DNA of 44,083 bases from Sedimentisphaerales bacterium (GCA_016930635.1 JAFGGI010000049.1:1-44083); one strand, 5' to 3'. Counted from the first letter of the stretch, positions 32,664 to 42,752 are shown. Translations and numbers: made by a program. The notes: generated from the letters alone by a model not told the origin.

Positions 32664-33835
32664 TTTTCTATTCTGTCAAGTCCTTTAGTTATCTGCTCCA
32701 TTGAACATGCAAAACTAAGACGAACATTATTATCACATCCGAAAGGTCCTCCCGGTACGAGGGCTACATTTGCCTTGTCCAGGAGAGTCGATGCAAAATC
32801 CATACTATTTTCAATTTTTACTCCATCAATAGTCCTGCCGTAATGGGCCGAGACATCCGGGAAGCAGTAAAAAGCTCCGGTAGGTTTCCGGCATTTTATT
32901 CCATCGACAGCATTTAGCCTTTCGGCCATATAGTTACCTCTTTTTTCGAATTCGAGTCTCATTTTTTCGACTTCATCATTCGGCTCAGCAAAAGCAGCCA
33001 CTGCCGCAGCCTGTGCGAAACTTACGGGGTTTTGTGTCATATGTGACTGAAGGCGTCCCATTGCTTTTATAACTTCCAGCGGTCCTGCGGTGTATCCGAG
33101 GCGCCAGCCGGTCATTGCATAAGCCTTGCTGAATCCGTTGATGGTAATAGTGCGATTATATGCATCATCGCTTAGGGAAGCAAAGCTCACGAATTCTGTA
33201 TCTCCATAGACGAGCCTTTCATAGATCTCGTCACTGAGCACCATGATATCCGTACCTTCGAGAGCCTGTGCGATGGCTTCTAATTCATCAGGCGTATATG
33301 CAAATCCGCCCGGATTATTCGGGCTGTTTATCAGCAGCATAGCTGTTTTTTTTGTTATTGCTTTTTTCAACAAATCCGGAGTCAACTTATAGCTGTTTTC
33401 AGGGTCAGTTTCTACAACCTTAGCGATTCCTCCCGCCAGTTTAATAGTTTCGGGATATGTAACCCAGTACGGTCTGGGCAGGATAACTTCGTCACCTTCG
33501 TCGAGGACAGCCTGCATACTTTCATATACCGAATGTTTGGCTCCGATGTTAACAATAATCTGTTCGGGAGTATATTTCAGGCCGTTATCCCTGAGCAGTT
33601 TATCAGAGATAGCTTTGCGAAGTTCCGGAATACCGGGTGTTGCTGTATAGCCGGTTTTGCCGGCCTTCATTGCCTCAATAGCAGCATTTTTGATATAATC
33701 AGGTGTGTCGAAATCAGGTTCGCCGGCTCCGTAACTGACAACATCAACACCCTGTGCCTTGAGTTCTTTTGCTCTTGTAGCTACCGCCATTGTTGCTGAC
33801 GGCGGCACAGACTGTGCCCTTTTGCTTGTTTTCAT
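32648..33835 (-). CDS. aspB: Class I aspartate aminotransferase
   Basis: 395 residues of the subgroup Ib type. PLP lysine Lys237 in NGFSKAYAMTGWRLGY; Asn174 in NSPNNPGG; Asp202 and Tyr205 in SDEIYE; Arg245 also in place. YGAGEPDFDTP near 35 is typical of the prephenate/aspartate aminotransferase subgroup. It transfers the amino group between aspartate and 2-oxoglutarate and may also accept prephenate. AAAGGG precedes the ATG. It overlaps the next gene, suggesting one transcript. Confidence 0.93.
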   Translation of the reverse strand: MKTSKRAQSVPPSATMAVATRAKELKAQGVDVVSYGAGEPDFDTPDYIKNAAIEAMKAGKTGYTATPGIPELRKAISDKLLRDNGLKYTPEQIIVNIGAKHSVYESMQAVLDEGDEVILPRPYWVTYPETIKLAGGIAKVVETDPENSYKLTPDLLKKAITKKTAMLLINSPNNPGGFAYTPDELEAIAQALEGTDIMVLSDEIYERLVYGDTEFVSFASLSDDAYNRTITINGFSKAYAMTGWRLGYTAGPLEVIKAMGRLQSHMTQNPVSFAQAAAVAAFAEPNDEVEKMRLEFEKRGNYMAERLNAVDGIKCRKPTGAFYCFPDVSAHYGRTIDGVKIENSMDFASTLLDKANVALVPGGPFGCDNNVRLSFACSMEQITKGLDRIEKWLKS

Positions 33836-33971
33836 AATACCCTTTCCTATAAAACACTTAAAATTCTACCCGGGCGGGTATTAGAACACAAACAAATGGA
33901 CTGGTCAAGTATTTTAACTCGTCGCGGAATCTGCCTTTAGAGGCGATGTTCAAGCAGAATTGTTATAAAAG

Positions 33972-36900
33972 TCAGGGAGTGCTGTTTATCAGCCAGTGGT
34001 CGGCAAAGCAGGCAAAATCGGAGAAATCAACCCTGCCGCTCTTGTTAATATCACAGTTCTGGCACCAATCAGGCTCAGTACAGCTATCAACCCAATTCTC
34101 TGCGATGGCAGCAAGGTCGAATATATCTATGTCCCCGTCAGGTTCAAAATCTCCTCCTATCGGAGATAACTCATCCATGCCCATATCAACTCTGCCGTAC
34201 ATAACGCGCAGGTCACCATCACTATCTGTCAGGCCGGTATAATCCTGGCCTGAATCGCCGGCATTGATACAGGGCGAACACAAGGTCAAATGATAATCAT
34301 TTGCAGCAGGATTTACAAAAACCGGGTCAGCATCAATGTTACCTGTTCCTGTCCATCCGTATTGAACATTATTGAAGGTAACCGAAGGAGAGCCGGCATA
34401 CTCATCAATCTGTGAATTGTCAATGGCAGTATTATTCCATAAAATACAATTGGTGATAATTGCATTGCTTTCGTAATTGTATAATCCTGCACCGGTATAT
34501 GATGTCGAATTTTCAGTAAATGTGCAGTTGGTCACACTTGGAGTTCCCTGATAGTTGTACATTCCGCCGCCTTCATAGGACGAATTCTGGCTGAATGTAC
34601 AGTTAGTTACAACCGGGCTGCTAATATTATTGTAAATTCCCCCGCCGGCATCTGCATAGTTGTTGTAGAATATACAATTATTTACCACAGGACTATTGGC
34701 ATCATTATACATTCCACCACCATATCCATCAGGGGTAAGACCATTGGCACGGCCATCAGTTATTGTAAAGCCGTCCAGCACAGAGCCTGTTGCCCCTTTA
34801 ACCACATGATAGGAATTATCCGAACTGCTGCCCTGTGTGCCGATATCCCCTGAAAGAATAGTTTGGTTTGTATTCCAGTTGCGCTGACTTCGCTGTGTTT
34901 CAGTCCCATTAAAGCCGCCATATATGGATACACCCGGGGTCATATTAAAAGAAACCGTACGATTTGCAGTTGTTGTGGGATAATATCTTCCCGCTACCAC
35001 CCAAACTTCAAGATTATTTGCCTGGGCGGCGTTAATACCATCCTGCAACCGTCTGTAAGGATCATTCCTTATTCCCGTTCCAGGGTCATTGGGGGAATTG
35101 ACATCAACGAAGACAGCATTTATAAATGTTACAAGCACGTTATGGTCAGCAGTAGGATTAGCTAACATATACTCAGTTGATCCTGTTTGAACACTATTTC
35201 CATCTACATACCATGTATCAACAACATAGTTTGCATCCGGGACAGCGGTGTATTCTATATAGTCATTGTAACATATGATATTTGGTCCTGAAGGTTCGAT
35301 ACTGCCATTAGCACCTGCCGAAGCAGTGACAGTGTACAACGGCAACTCGCTGAATGTTACGTGAACATTATGGTCCGCCATGATATCAGAGAGCGTATAT
35401 ATAGTATCACCTGTTTGTATACTATTACCATCCAAGTACCAGGTATCAACCATATAACAATAGTCAGGGCTGGCCGTAAATACTATTTCATCATTATAAA
35501 ATCTGACTTTAAATGCGCCTGAGGGGTCAATATTGCCGCCTGTGCCGGCGGTAGCACTAATATTACGAGGTATAACATGTTCAAAAGCCCCCATATCCAC
35601 AGTATTGCTGCCGTTGTTGTCTCCATCTATAAATCGCGGGGAAAAATCAATATCCAATGACATAGGCTCATTTACATCCCCGTCATCATCCATATCAGTA
35701 AAATCCATTGGAACGGAGTTGTTGTCACCAGTATCGATACACGGCGAACTCGGTTCCAGTCTGTAATTGCCAGTTCCGAAAAAATATGGGTAACTGTTTA
35801 TATTGCCGGTTCCGGGCGGTATAGTATCCGGATATTGGTAAAGTATTTTTATCTCAGCATCAGATAATGTTCGACTGTAAAGCCGTACCTCATCAAGCAG
35901 ACCATCGAACTCATACTGACCGGTCCCGAATCGTATGGGAGAATTACTGCCATAGTCGATAGTAGAATCAGTTACGCCGTCATATTCACTGATAACTACA
36001 GGTACTTCAAGACCGTCTATGAAAATCCTGCTTCCTGTTTCTGTCCGTCTGTCAATAACAATGACCCCATGATGCCACTGGCCCGGGAAAACCCCCAGGT
36101 CTTCCAGCAAAGATTCTGTTGTTACAGTCAAATGTCCCTGTCCCTGACAAAATTCTAGTTTTCCGTCTTTGATACGTATTTCCCACCACCAGTTGTCATA
36201 ATATGGAAATACATTCTGCTGCTTATATCTGATAAAGCTGCTGGATCCGAGAGTGCTTTGCGGGATATTAGAATCATTATAGTCAGTATCATTGAACCAG
36301 AATGCCCACGTATGCCTCTTTGACGGAGTACCTATTTCGAAGATGGAATTTCCATTCAGAGATACATTACAATCGTTTGGCACAATACCATGGGGTTGAT
36401 AATCATTTGCGTAACCGAAGTTTCCGCTGATACCACGTATGCCATTTGGTTCCCAGAAACTATTGTGGTCCCAGGATAAGTTCTCGTTATAATCTTCTAT
36501 CGTTCCGGTGAAAGTTCCCGGATATGTAAGAGGATATGTTTCCAGCAAAGCAGCATTATTATTTTCGAAGTTCAGGTTGAACTCCATATTAGGATCTGCA
36601 TTAGGATCCCATCCCGGCGATGACCAGCCGCCATACACATTGCTGTAAATAACAGTAGGATAGCTATTGGAGCTTTTATATATCTGCGAACTGCTTGGCG
36701 CGGTATTACTCCACAGAATACAATTGGTTACAGTCGGGTTGCTGACAGAGGTATTATATATTCCTCCGCCGGAATTGGTTGCACTGTTTCCACTCAAGGT
36801 ACAGTTGATAATTGTTGGGCTGGAGTATGAGACATTATATATTGCGCCTCCTTTATCAGTTGCCGAATTTCCGCTGAATACACAGTTAATTAAAGTCGGA

Positions 36901-38285
36901 CTACTGAATGAACTATTATATATACCGCCACCTGAGACAGCGATATTGTTTTTAAACGTACAGTCGATAACCGTAGGACTGCCTGAGATATTATACATCC
37001 CTGCACCAAAACCTGCTGTTCGTCGTCCTCCAGTAATGGTAAAACCTTCCAGGATGGCAGTTTCATCGGCTCCACTGCCTGTGACCACATGATAACAGTT
37101 ATCATTGCTATCGCCTATAGTTCCGATATCACCACTTAGAATGGTCTCATGTGCATTTGGATCTCGATCCTGCCATGTTCCGCCGCCGGGTGGAAATCCT
37201 CCATAGACAGCAATATTATTAAGCATTCGAAATGTTGCATTACGGCTGCCGGTGCCGGCTGGGTTGACAGAATTACAATCAGGCTTATATCTGCCGGCGG
37301 CTACTCGTATTTCTTCATAACAGCATGATGAATTCGCATCTGCCAGTGCATCCTGCAGGTAGTTTTTGGCATTTTCCCATGAGGTTCCGTCATTATTGCC
37401 GATGGCATTTACATCTACGTAAACTACATTTCCCTGCCAACAACACACATCTGTATCTTCGGACGCCCAGCTTGTAATAGTATCGCCGCTTTTTAATTCA
37501 CAATAATTTGTGACCGTACTTCCCGGTTCAGGTGAATTTACATCAACGACCACCGTGAAAGATTCAAAGTCTCCCGGTTCAATTGTTCCTATATACCATT
37601 TAACCGTATGGGTATTGGGATCATAAACTCCGCCATTTGTAGCAAGATTAAAATCTACTGTATACGGCAAATAATCAATAAGATTTACATCATTTATATC
37701 CGGAAGAGTTAACCCGTCAGGATAATTATAGTCAATTGTGTATGTTATTGTTTCACCGGGACTCGTACAACTTTCGCCAACACTATCAACTTTTGTCATC
37801 TGGACCGGACTCAGGTCGAAAGTAAAAGCTTCAAGCTCATTGTTAACACTATTTGTCCTTGTCAGCATTCCATCGCCTGTAACTTCATAGACGGCCCAGT
37901 AGGTATTTCCGTCACCAGACACATTAATATATGCAGGGATGTTTTTAATATATTGGCCGGTAAAACTAAAATGAGGCAGATATTCATGAGTAGGGTCTTC
38001 ATCCCACTGGATAAATACATCGCCAACTTCCAAGTCAGCCACATACCCTGTTGCACCATCCTGGGCTCTGGTATAAACGGTATAGTCGTAAACCACACAT
38101 GAGTCGATTTTAACAATCAGGTTTCCACCGTCAGTACCAACCCTGTCAAGAATCGTGTTCCAGGACGGACAGTCAGCCATCGCTGTACTACAAGTACTGG
38201 CGACAAGAGAAAGTAAAAATAAGATAGATAAAATGGCAAACGTTTTTTTCACTGTCGTCCTTATTACTCCTGCTAATCTTTTCAT
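33972..38285 (-). CDS. Very large secreted beta-helix protein with LamG, InlB-like repeats and a dockerin-like end
   Basis: 1437 residues. Signal peptide 1-37 (STAMA|D). Residues 158-285 look like a DUF11 type domain. First parallel beta-helix 286-555 (repeats such as SPTVIDCTFKNN, GGGIYN), interrupted by a LamG/concanavalin-like domain at about 565-820 and resumed at 824-905. Two bacterial InlB B-type repeats (905-980, 982-1056) with VDTWYxDGNSxQTG. Second beta-helix 1057-1375. The end 1378-1433 has two calcium-loop-like units (DGDIDIFDLAAIAENW, CDINKSGRVDFSDF), a dockerin-like type I module. Suggested role: extracellular adhesion or polysaccharide binding. No catalytic residues for a lyase are evident. 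Confidence 0.88.
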   Translation of the reverse strand: MKRLAGVIRTTVKKTFAILSILFLLSLVASTCSTAMADCPSWNTILDRVGTDGGNLIVKIDSCVVYDYTVYTRAQDGATGYVADLEVGDVFIQWDEDPTHEYLPHFSFTGQYIKNIPAYINVSGDGNTYWAVYEVTGDGMLTRTNSVNNELEAFTFDLSPVQMTKVDSVGESCTSPGETITYTIDYNYPDGLTLPDINDVNLIDYLPYTVDFNLATNGGVYDPNTHTVKWYIGTIEPGDFESFTVVVDVNSPEPGSTVTNYCELKSGDTITSWASEDTDVCCWQGNVVYVDVNAIGNNDGTSWENAKNYLQDALADANSSCCYEEIRVAAGRYKPDCNSVNPAGTGSRNATFRMLNNIAVYGGFPPGGGTWQDRDPNAHETILSGDIGTIGDSNDNCYHVVTGSGADETAILEGFTITGGRRTAGFGAGMYNISGSPTVIDCTFKNNIAVSGGGIYNSSFSSPTLINCVFSGNSATDKGGAIYNVSYSSPTIINCTLSGNSATNSGGGIYNTSVSNPTVTNCILWSNTAPSSSQIYKSSNSYPTVIYSNVYGGWSSPGWDPNADPNMEFNLNFENNNAALLETYPLTYPGTFTGTIEDYNENLSWDHNSFWEPNGIRGISGNFGYANDYQPHGIVPNDCNVSLNGNSIFEIGTPSKRHTWAFWFNDTDYNDSNIPQSTLGSSSFIRYKQQNVFPYYDNWWWEIRIKDGKLEFCQGQGHLTVTTESLLEDLGVFPGQWHHGVIVIDRRTETGSRIFIDGLEVPVVISEYDGVTDSTIDYGSNSPIRFGTGQYEFDGLLDEVRLYSRTLSDAEIKILYQYPDTIPPGTGNINSYPYFFGTGNYRLEPSSPCIDTGDNNSVPMDFTDMDDDGDVNEPMSLDIDFSPRFIDGDNNGSNTVDMGAFEHVIPRNISATAGTGGNIDPSGAFKVRFYNDEIVFTASPDYCYMVDTWYLDGNSIQTGDTIYTLSDIMADHNVHVTFSELPLYTVTASAGANGSIEPSGPNIICYNDYIEYTAVPDANYVVDTWYVDGNSVQTGSTEYMLANPTADHNVLVTFINAVFVDVNSPNDPGTGIRNDPYRRLQDGINAAQANNLEVWVVAGRYYPTTTANRTVSFNMTPGVSIYGGFNGTETQRSQRNWNTNQTILSGDIGTQGSSSDNSYHVVKGATGSVLDGFTITDGRANGLTPDGYGGGMYNDANSPVVNNCIFYNNYADAGGGIYNNISSPVVTNCTFSQNSSYEGGGMYNYQGTPSVTNCTFTENSTSYTGAGLYNYESNAIITNCILWNNTAIDNSQIDEYAGSPSVTFNNVQYGWTGTGNIDADPVFVNPAANDYHLTLCSPCINAGDSGQDYTGLTDSDGDLRVMYGRVDMGMDELSPIGGDFEPDGDIDIFDLAAIAENWVDSCTEPDWCQNCDINKSGRVDFSDFACFADHWLINSTP

Positions 38286-38377
38286 CCAATGAAATTATAC
38301 TCTATATATACATACACCACCCCTGCCAAGGCTGTTCAGAACTAAAATCGGTCTGTCAGCGCACAGGTTTCCTAAGT

Positions 38378-38392
38378 ACTTATATTATAAGT
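38378..38392. promoter_or_regulatory. 7-1-7 palindrome between the secreted-protein gene and the MgtC-like gene
   Basis: ACTTATA-T-TATAAGT is a perfect inverted repeat with the arm length and centre of Fur/PerR-type boxes, 93 bases before the secreted-protein start. No regulator can be named. Confidence 0.35.
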
Positions 38393-38487
38393 GTTTTTTG
38401 CAATTTTGTCAATGAAAAACTGGCTGCAAATATCCCAAGTTACTATCAATAAAGGACTTTTAAAAAATAGTCATTTTTAACGATTTC

Positions 38488-38515
38488 TTGTTTTTGGCAT
38501 ATTTTGTACTATAAT
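38488..38515 (+). promoter_or_regulatory. Candidate promoter of the MgtC-like gene
   Basis: TTGTTT (38488-38493), 16 bases, and a perfect TATAAT (38510-38515). Transcription would begin near 38522, followed by AAGGGG before the ATG at 38548. Confidence 0.5.
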
Positions 38516-38547
38516 GGGCCAAAAAGGGAATTTAAGGGGTTTTTAAT

Positions 38548-38991
38548 ATGGATATTAACTGGCCAGATATCATTTCACTTGTTGTTGCCACTATTTTAGG
38601 CGGAGCAATAGGATTTGAGCGAGAGGTGCACAATAAACCTGCCGGTTTGCGGACCAATCTCTTGATAAGTCTTGGATCCTGCGTATTCACAATTATCTCA
38701 CTGAATTTTGCCGGAGGTGAACCAGCCAGGATAGCTGCCAATATTGTAAGCGGCATAGGTTTTCTTGGTGCCGGTGCTATAATTCAATCCCGCGGCAGTA
38801 TTCAGGGTCTGACAAGTGCTGCGGGGATATGGATAGTGGCCGGTATCGGAATGGCCTGTGGTGCAAAATTTTATTTTCTGGCTATTTCTGCCACTGTTCT
38901 GGCATTGATCGCATTAAGGCTGCTTACACATTTTGAAAGGAAATTTGCAAAAGAACAAGGTGATAAAGCCTTATTTAATCAGGATGACTGA
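38548..38991 (+). CDS. MgtC/SapB family membrane protein
   Basis: 147 residues with four membrane helices. ATILGGAIGFEREVHNKPAG then LRTNLLISLGS, and GIGFLGAGAIIQSRGSIQGL and TSAAGIWIVAGIGMACG, are the family hallmarks. In pathogens MgtC supports growth in low magnesium by acting on the F-type ATPase; in environmental bacteria the role is open. The C-terminal ACT-like domain of long MgtC proteins is absent. Strong AAGGGG before ATG. It converges on the DUF456 gene with two bases between the stops. Confidence 0.92.
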   Translation: MDINWPDIISLVVATILGGAIGFEREVHNKPAGLRTNLLISLGSCVFTIISLNFAGGEPARIAANIVSGIGFLGAGAIIQSRGSIQGLTSAAGIWIVAGIGMACGAKFYFLAISATVLALIALRLLTHFERKFAKEQGDKALFNQDD

Positions 38992-38993
38992 TC

Positions 38994-39518
38994 TTATACA
39001 AAAGCGGTTATTGCAAAGACAAGCCAGATAACAAGGCCTACAATAACTTTTGCACTTGTTCCAAGCATTTGTGCTATTCCTGCGGTTGTTGCGGTTTTGA
39101 CAGAATCCTTGAATTCCTTGCCCGCTTTTTCTTCTACGATCAGAACAGCCATACCGGTTCCTATTGCGGAACCTAAAAGCGTACCAAAGAGTGGAACGGG
39201 GATAAGTACCGTACCTAAGACAGCACCTACTATTGCTCCGGCGATTGCAGCCAGTATAGCTTTTTTTCCGCCCCCTGCTAATTTTGCTCCGCCGGCACCG
39301 GCGAGAAATTCAATTATTTCTCCGATTACGGCAAGGATGATGGCAATTATGATGACATAAATACTGAAGCTGTCCTTTTGCCAGATGGAAAATAAGACTG
39401 TTGTGACGATCATCAACCAGTTACCGGGCAGCGCGAAGAATGAGAGTATCAGCCAAAAGCCGTTTAACAGCATCAATAACATGAGCCAGAAATACAGCAT
39501 AATAGGTAAATATGCCAA
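38994..39518 (-). CDS. DUF456 family membrane protein
   Basis: 174 residues, five or so membrane segments. FFALPGNWLMI and EFLAGAGGAKLAGGGKKA, followed by the Gly-rich AIVGAVLGTVLIPVPLFGTL, match DUF456. Function unknown. The longest frame starts with TTG at 39518; an ATG six codons downstream (39500) is equally possible. It lies 33 bases after carB and may be read from the carB transcript. Confidence 0.83.
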   Translation of the reverse strand: MAYLPIMLYFWLMLLMLLNGFWLILSFFALPGNWLMIVTTVLFSIWQKDSFSIYVIIIAIILAVIGEIIEFLAGAGGAKLAGGGKKAILAAIAGAIVGAVLGTVLIPVPLFGTLLGSAIGTGMAVLIVEEKAGKEFKDSVKTATTAGIAQMLGTSAKVIVGLVIWLVFAITAFV

Positions 39519-39551
39519 TAGTCCGGCTCAAAATCAATTCAAAATTTAAAA

Positions 39552-42500
39552 TTATTTAATATCTGCGTGGTACTCCTGCAGAGATTTAAGTTTACTTTTG
39601 CCTTTTTGTATAGCTTCTATGCCTTTTGCTGTTGCGATGGCCGCTGCAATAGTTGTAATATAGGGAAGTTTATACTTGATCGCAGATTTTCTGATATATG
39701 AATCGTCATACTGGCTTGTTTTGCCGGCCGGTGTATTTACTACAATCTGGATTTCGCCGTTTTTTATGGCGTCGACAATATTCGGTCTGCCTTCCTGCAT
39801 TTTCTTAATTGTCTCAGACTTAATATTATTATCGTTAAGATATTTGCTTGTCCCGGCAGTAGCAATAATCTTAAAGTTTAGTTTTTCAAAGCGTTTTGCG
39901 ACATCAAGAGCTGTTTCTTTATCAGCATCATTTACGGTAATCAAAACAGTTCCTTTTGACGGCAGGGTTTGCTTTGCGGCATCCTGTGCCTTATAGAAAG
40001 ACAGGCCAAACGAATCAGCCATACCAAGCACCTCTCCTGTTGAGCGCATCTCAGGGCCAAGCACTGGGTCAACTTCCTGGAACATATTGAACGGGAATAC
40101 CGCTTCTTTGACGCCAAAGTGCGGGAACTTTTTGGGCTTCAGACCCAAATCAGCTATTTTTTTACTAAGCATTAATTGTGTAGCCAGTCTTGCCATTTGT
40201 ATTCCGCAGACCTTTGAGACCAGAGGAACAGTTCTGGACGCACGCGGATTTGCTTCAAGCACATAAACTGTATCATTGGCAATGGCATACTGCATATTCA
40301 TCAGGCCCACTACATTCATTTCCATCGCGATCTTGCGTGTGTATTCGTAAATGGTGTCGAGGTGTTTCTGTTCAATACTAATCGGAGGGATTACACAGGC
40401 TGAATCGCCGCTGTGGATTCCTGCAAGTTCGATATGCTCCATAACAGCAGGTACAAATGCATCTGTTCCGTCTGCCAGGGCATCAGCTTCACATTCGATA
40501 GCATTTTCGAGGAATTTATCGATAAGTATAGGTCTCTCGGGCGTTACACCGACAGCAGCATCGACATACTGCCTGAGCATTTCGACATCGTGGACGACTT
40601 CCATTCCCCGCCCGCCGAGTACATAAGAAGGCCTAACCATCAGCGGGTATCCGATTTTTTCAGCGATTTTTGCGGCCTGGGCGAATGTGCTTGCCATACC
40701 CGATGGCGACATCGGTATGCCGAGCTTTTGCATTTTCTCTCTGAATCTGTCGCGGTCCTCTGCAAGGTCGATTGTTTCGACGCTCGTGCCGAGTATTTTT
40801 ACACCTGCATCCTGAAGCTGAGCCGCGATATTCAAAGGTGTCTGGCCTCCAAACTGGCATATAACACCTTCAGGTTTTTCCTTCTCATAGATACTGAGAA
40901 CATCTTCGACTGTTAAAGGCTCGAAATAAAGTTTGTCAGAAGTATCATAATCGGTTGAAACGGTCTCAGGATTGCAGTTGACCATTATAGTTTCAAAGCC
41001 TTCATCATGAAGGGCAAATGCGGCGTGCACACAGCAATAATCGAATTCGATACCCTGGCCGATACGGTTGGGTCCGCCGCCCAGCACCATTATTTTCTTT
41101 TTGTTGCTTACTGGCACAGTGTCCGGGGCATTATAACTTGAGTAATAATATGCAGCATTTTCGACACCGCTTACAGGAACTGCGTGCCAGCCTTCGACAA
41201 CGCCGATTGATATTCGCTGTTTTCTAATACTTGTTTCATCGACGTCGAGTATTTGAGCAAGATATTTATCGGAGAAGCCGTCTTTCTTGGCCTGGGTTAA
41301 AAGCTTATCCGGCAGTTTTTTGCCTTTGTACTTTAATACTTCTTCTTCAAGTTCAACAAGCTCTTTCATTTGCTCGATAAAGTAAGGCTTGATATATGTC
41401 TTTTCATAAAGCTCCTGTATATCAGCACCTTTTCGCAGGGCCTCGTACATAACGAATTGGCGTTCACTTGTCGGCTCATTAAGCATTTCCATCAGTTCGG
41501 CAAGCGGTTTGGTGTTAAAATCTTTTGCAAAGCCCAGACCGCTTCTGCCGGTTTCCAGCGAACGAATAGATTTCTGGAATGATTCTTTATATGTCTTGCC
41601 AAGGCTCATTGCTTCGCCGACCGCTCTCATCTGTGTGCCAAGCTTATCTTCTACGCCTTTGAATTTTTCAAACGCCCAGCGTGCAAATTTAACCACGACA
41701 TAATCGCCGCTTGGCGTATATTTCTCTAATGTTCCATCTCGCCAGTAAGGAATCTCATCAAGGGCCAGTCCTCCTGCCAGCATGGCCGAGACCAGTGCTA
41801 TAGGAAAACCGGTTGCCTTCGAGGCAAGTGCGCTTGACCGGCTGGTTCTCGGGTTTATTTCGATTACTACTACTCTGCCGGTTTTTGGGTCGTGAGCAAA
41901 CTGGATATTTGTTCCGCCGATGACCTGAATGGCCTCGACGATATCGTATGAATATTTCTGCAGTTTCTGCTGGAGTTTCGGATCGATCGTCAGCATCGGG
42001 GCAGTACAATATGAATCGCCAGTATGGACTCCCATAGCATCGACGTTCTCGATAAAACAAACGGTAATCATTTGATTTTTTGCGTCACGGACGACTTCGA
42101 GTTCGAGCTCTTCCCAGCCGAGGACGGATTCTTCGATAAGTATTTGGCCTACCAGACTTGCGGCGATACCACGTGCGGCTACGACTCTTAGTTCTTCGAC
42201 ATTGTAAACGAGCCCGCCGCCTGTACCGCCCATAGTATAGGCAGGACGAACCACGACCGGATAGCCAAGTTCTTCTGCGATCTTTTCAGCTTCTTCGACA
42301 GAATATGCGGGAGAGCTTTTCGGCATTTCGATGCCGAGTTTGTTCATTGTGTTCTTGAATGCTATTCTGTCCTCGCCGCGTTCGATAGCATCGACATTGA
42401 CGCCTATTACATTTACGCCGTACTTTTCCAGTACGCCTGCTTTGTGCAGTTCGGAAACAAGGTTAAGACCGCTCTGGCCGCCGAGATTCGGTAAAAGACC

Positions 42501-42752
42501 ATCCGGCCGTTCCTTTTTGATGATCTCCGTCATAGATTCAAGTGTCAGCGGCTCAATATACGTTATGTCCGCCATACCGGGGTCGGTCATAATTGTGGCC
42601 GGGTTGGAATTGGCAAGTATTATCTTGTAACCCAGCTTGCGGAGAGCTTTGCAGGCTTGAGTGCCGGAATAATCGAATTCGCAGGCCTGGCCTATAACGA
42701 TAGGCCCAGAACCTATTATCATAACTTTGCTTACATCGTCCCTTCTTGGCAT
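39552..42752 (-). CDS. carB: Carbamoyl-phosphate synthase, large subunit
   Basis: 1066 residues, full length. Makes carbamoyl phosphate from bicarbonate, ATP and ammonia channelled from CarA, for arginine and pyrimidines. Two duplicated ATP-grasp halves are visible: GSGPIVIGQACEFDYSG and MVLGGGPNRIGQGIEFDYCC, plus PSYVLGGRGMEVV and EANPRASRTVPLVSK in the second half. The C-terminal allosteric domain (about 930-1066) is present. No carA is adjacent. The start has a strong GGGAGG ribosome site and a candidate promoter. Confidence 0.97.
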   Translation of the reverse strand: MPRRDDVSKVMIIGSGPIVIGQACEFDYSGTQACKALRKLGYKIILANSNPATIMTDPGMADITYIEPLTLESMTEIIKKERPDGLLPNLGGQSGLNLVSELHKAGVLEKYGVNVIGVNVDAIERGEDRIAFKNTMNKLGIEMPKSSPAYSVEEAEKIAEELGYPVVVRPAYTMGGTGGGLVYNVEELRVVAARGIAASLVGQILIEESVLGWEELELEVVRDAKNQMITVCFIENVDAMGVHTGDSYCTAPMLTIDPKLQQKLQKYSYDIVEAIQVIGGTNIQFAHDPKTGRVVVIEINPRTSRSSALASKATGFPIALVSAMLAGGLALDEIPYWRDGTLEKYTPSGDYVVVKFARWAFEKFKGVEDKLGTQMRAVGEAMSLGKTYKESFQKSIRSLETGRSGLGFAKDFNTKPLAELMEMLNEPTSERQFVMYEALRKGADIQELYEKTYIKPYFIEQMKELVELEEEVLKYKGKKLPDKLLTQAKKDGFSDKYLAQILDVDETSIRKQRISIGVVEGWHAVPVSGVENAAYYYSSYNAPDTVPVSNKKKIMVLGGGPNRIGQGIEFDYCCVHAAFALHDEGFETIMVNCNPETVSTDYDTSDKLYFEPLTVEDVLSIYEKEKPEGVICQFGGQTPLNIAAQLQDAGVKILGTSVETIDLAEDRDRFREKMQKLGIPMSPSGMASTFAQAAKIAEKIGYPLMVRPSYVLGGRGMEVVHDVEMLRQYVDAAVGVTPERPILIDKFLENAIECEADALADGTDAFVPAVMEHIELAGIHSGDSACVIPPISIEQKHLDTIYEYTRKIAMEMNVVGLMNMQYAIANDTVYVLEANPRASRTVPLVSKVCGIQMARLATQLMLSKKIADLGLKPKKFPHFGVKEAVFPFNMFQEVDPVLGPEMRSTGEVLGMADSFGLSFYKAQDAAKQTLPSKGTVLITVNDADKETALDVAKRFEKLNFKIIATAGTSKYLNDNNIKSETIKKMQEGRPNIVDAIKNGEIQIVVNTPAGKTSQYDDSYIRKSAIKYKLPYITTIAAAIATAKGIEAIQKGKSKLKSLQEYHADIK

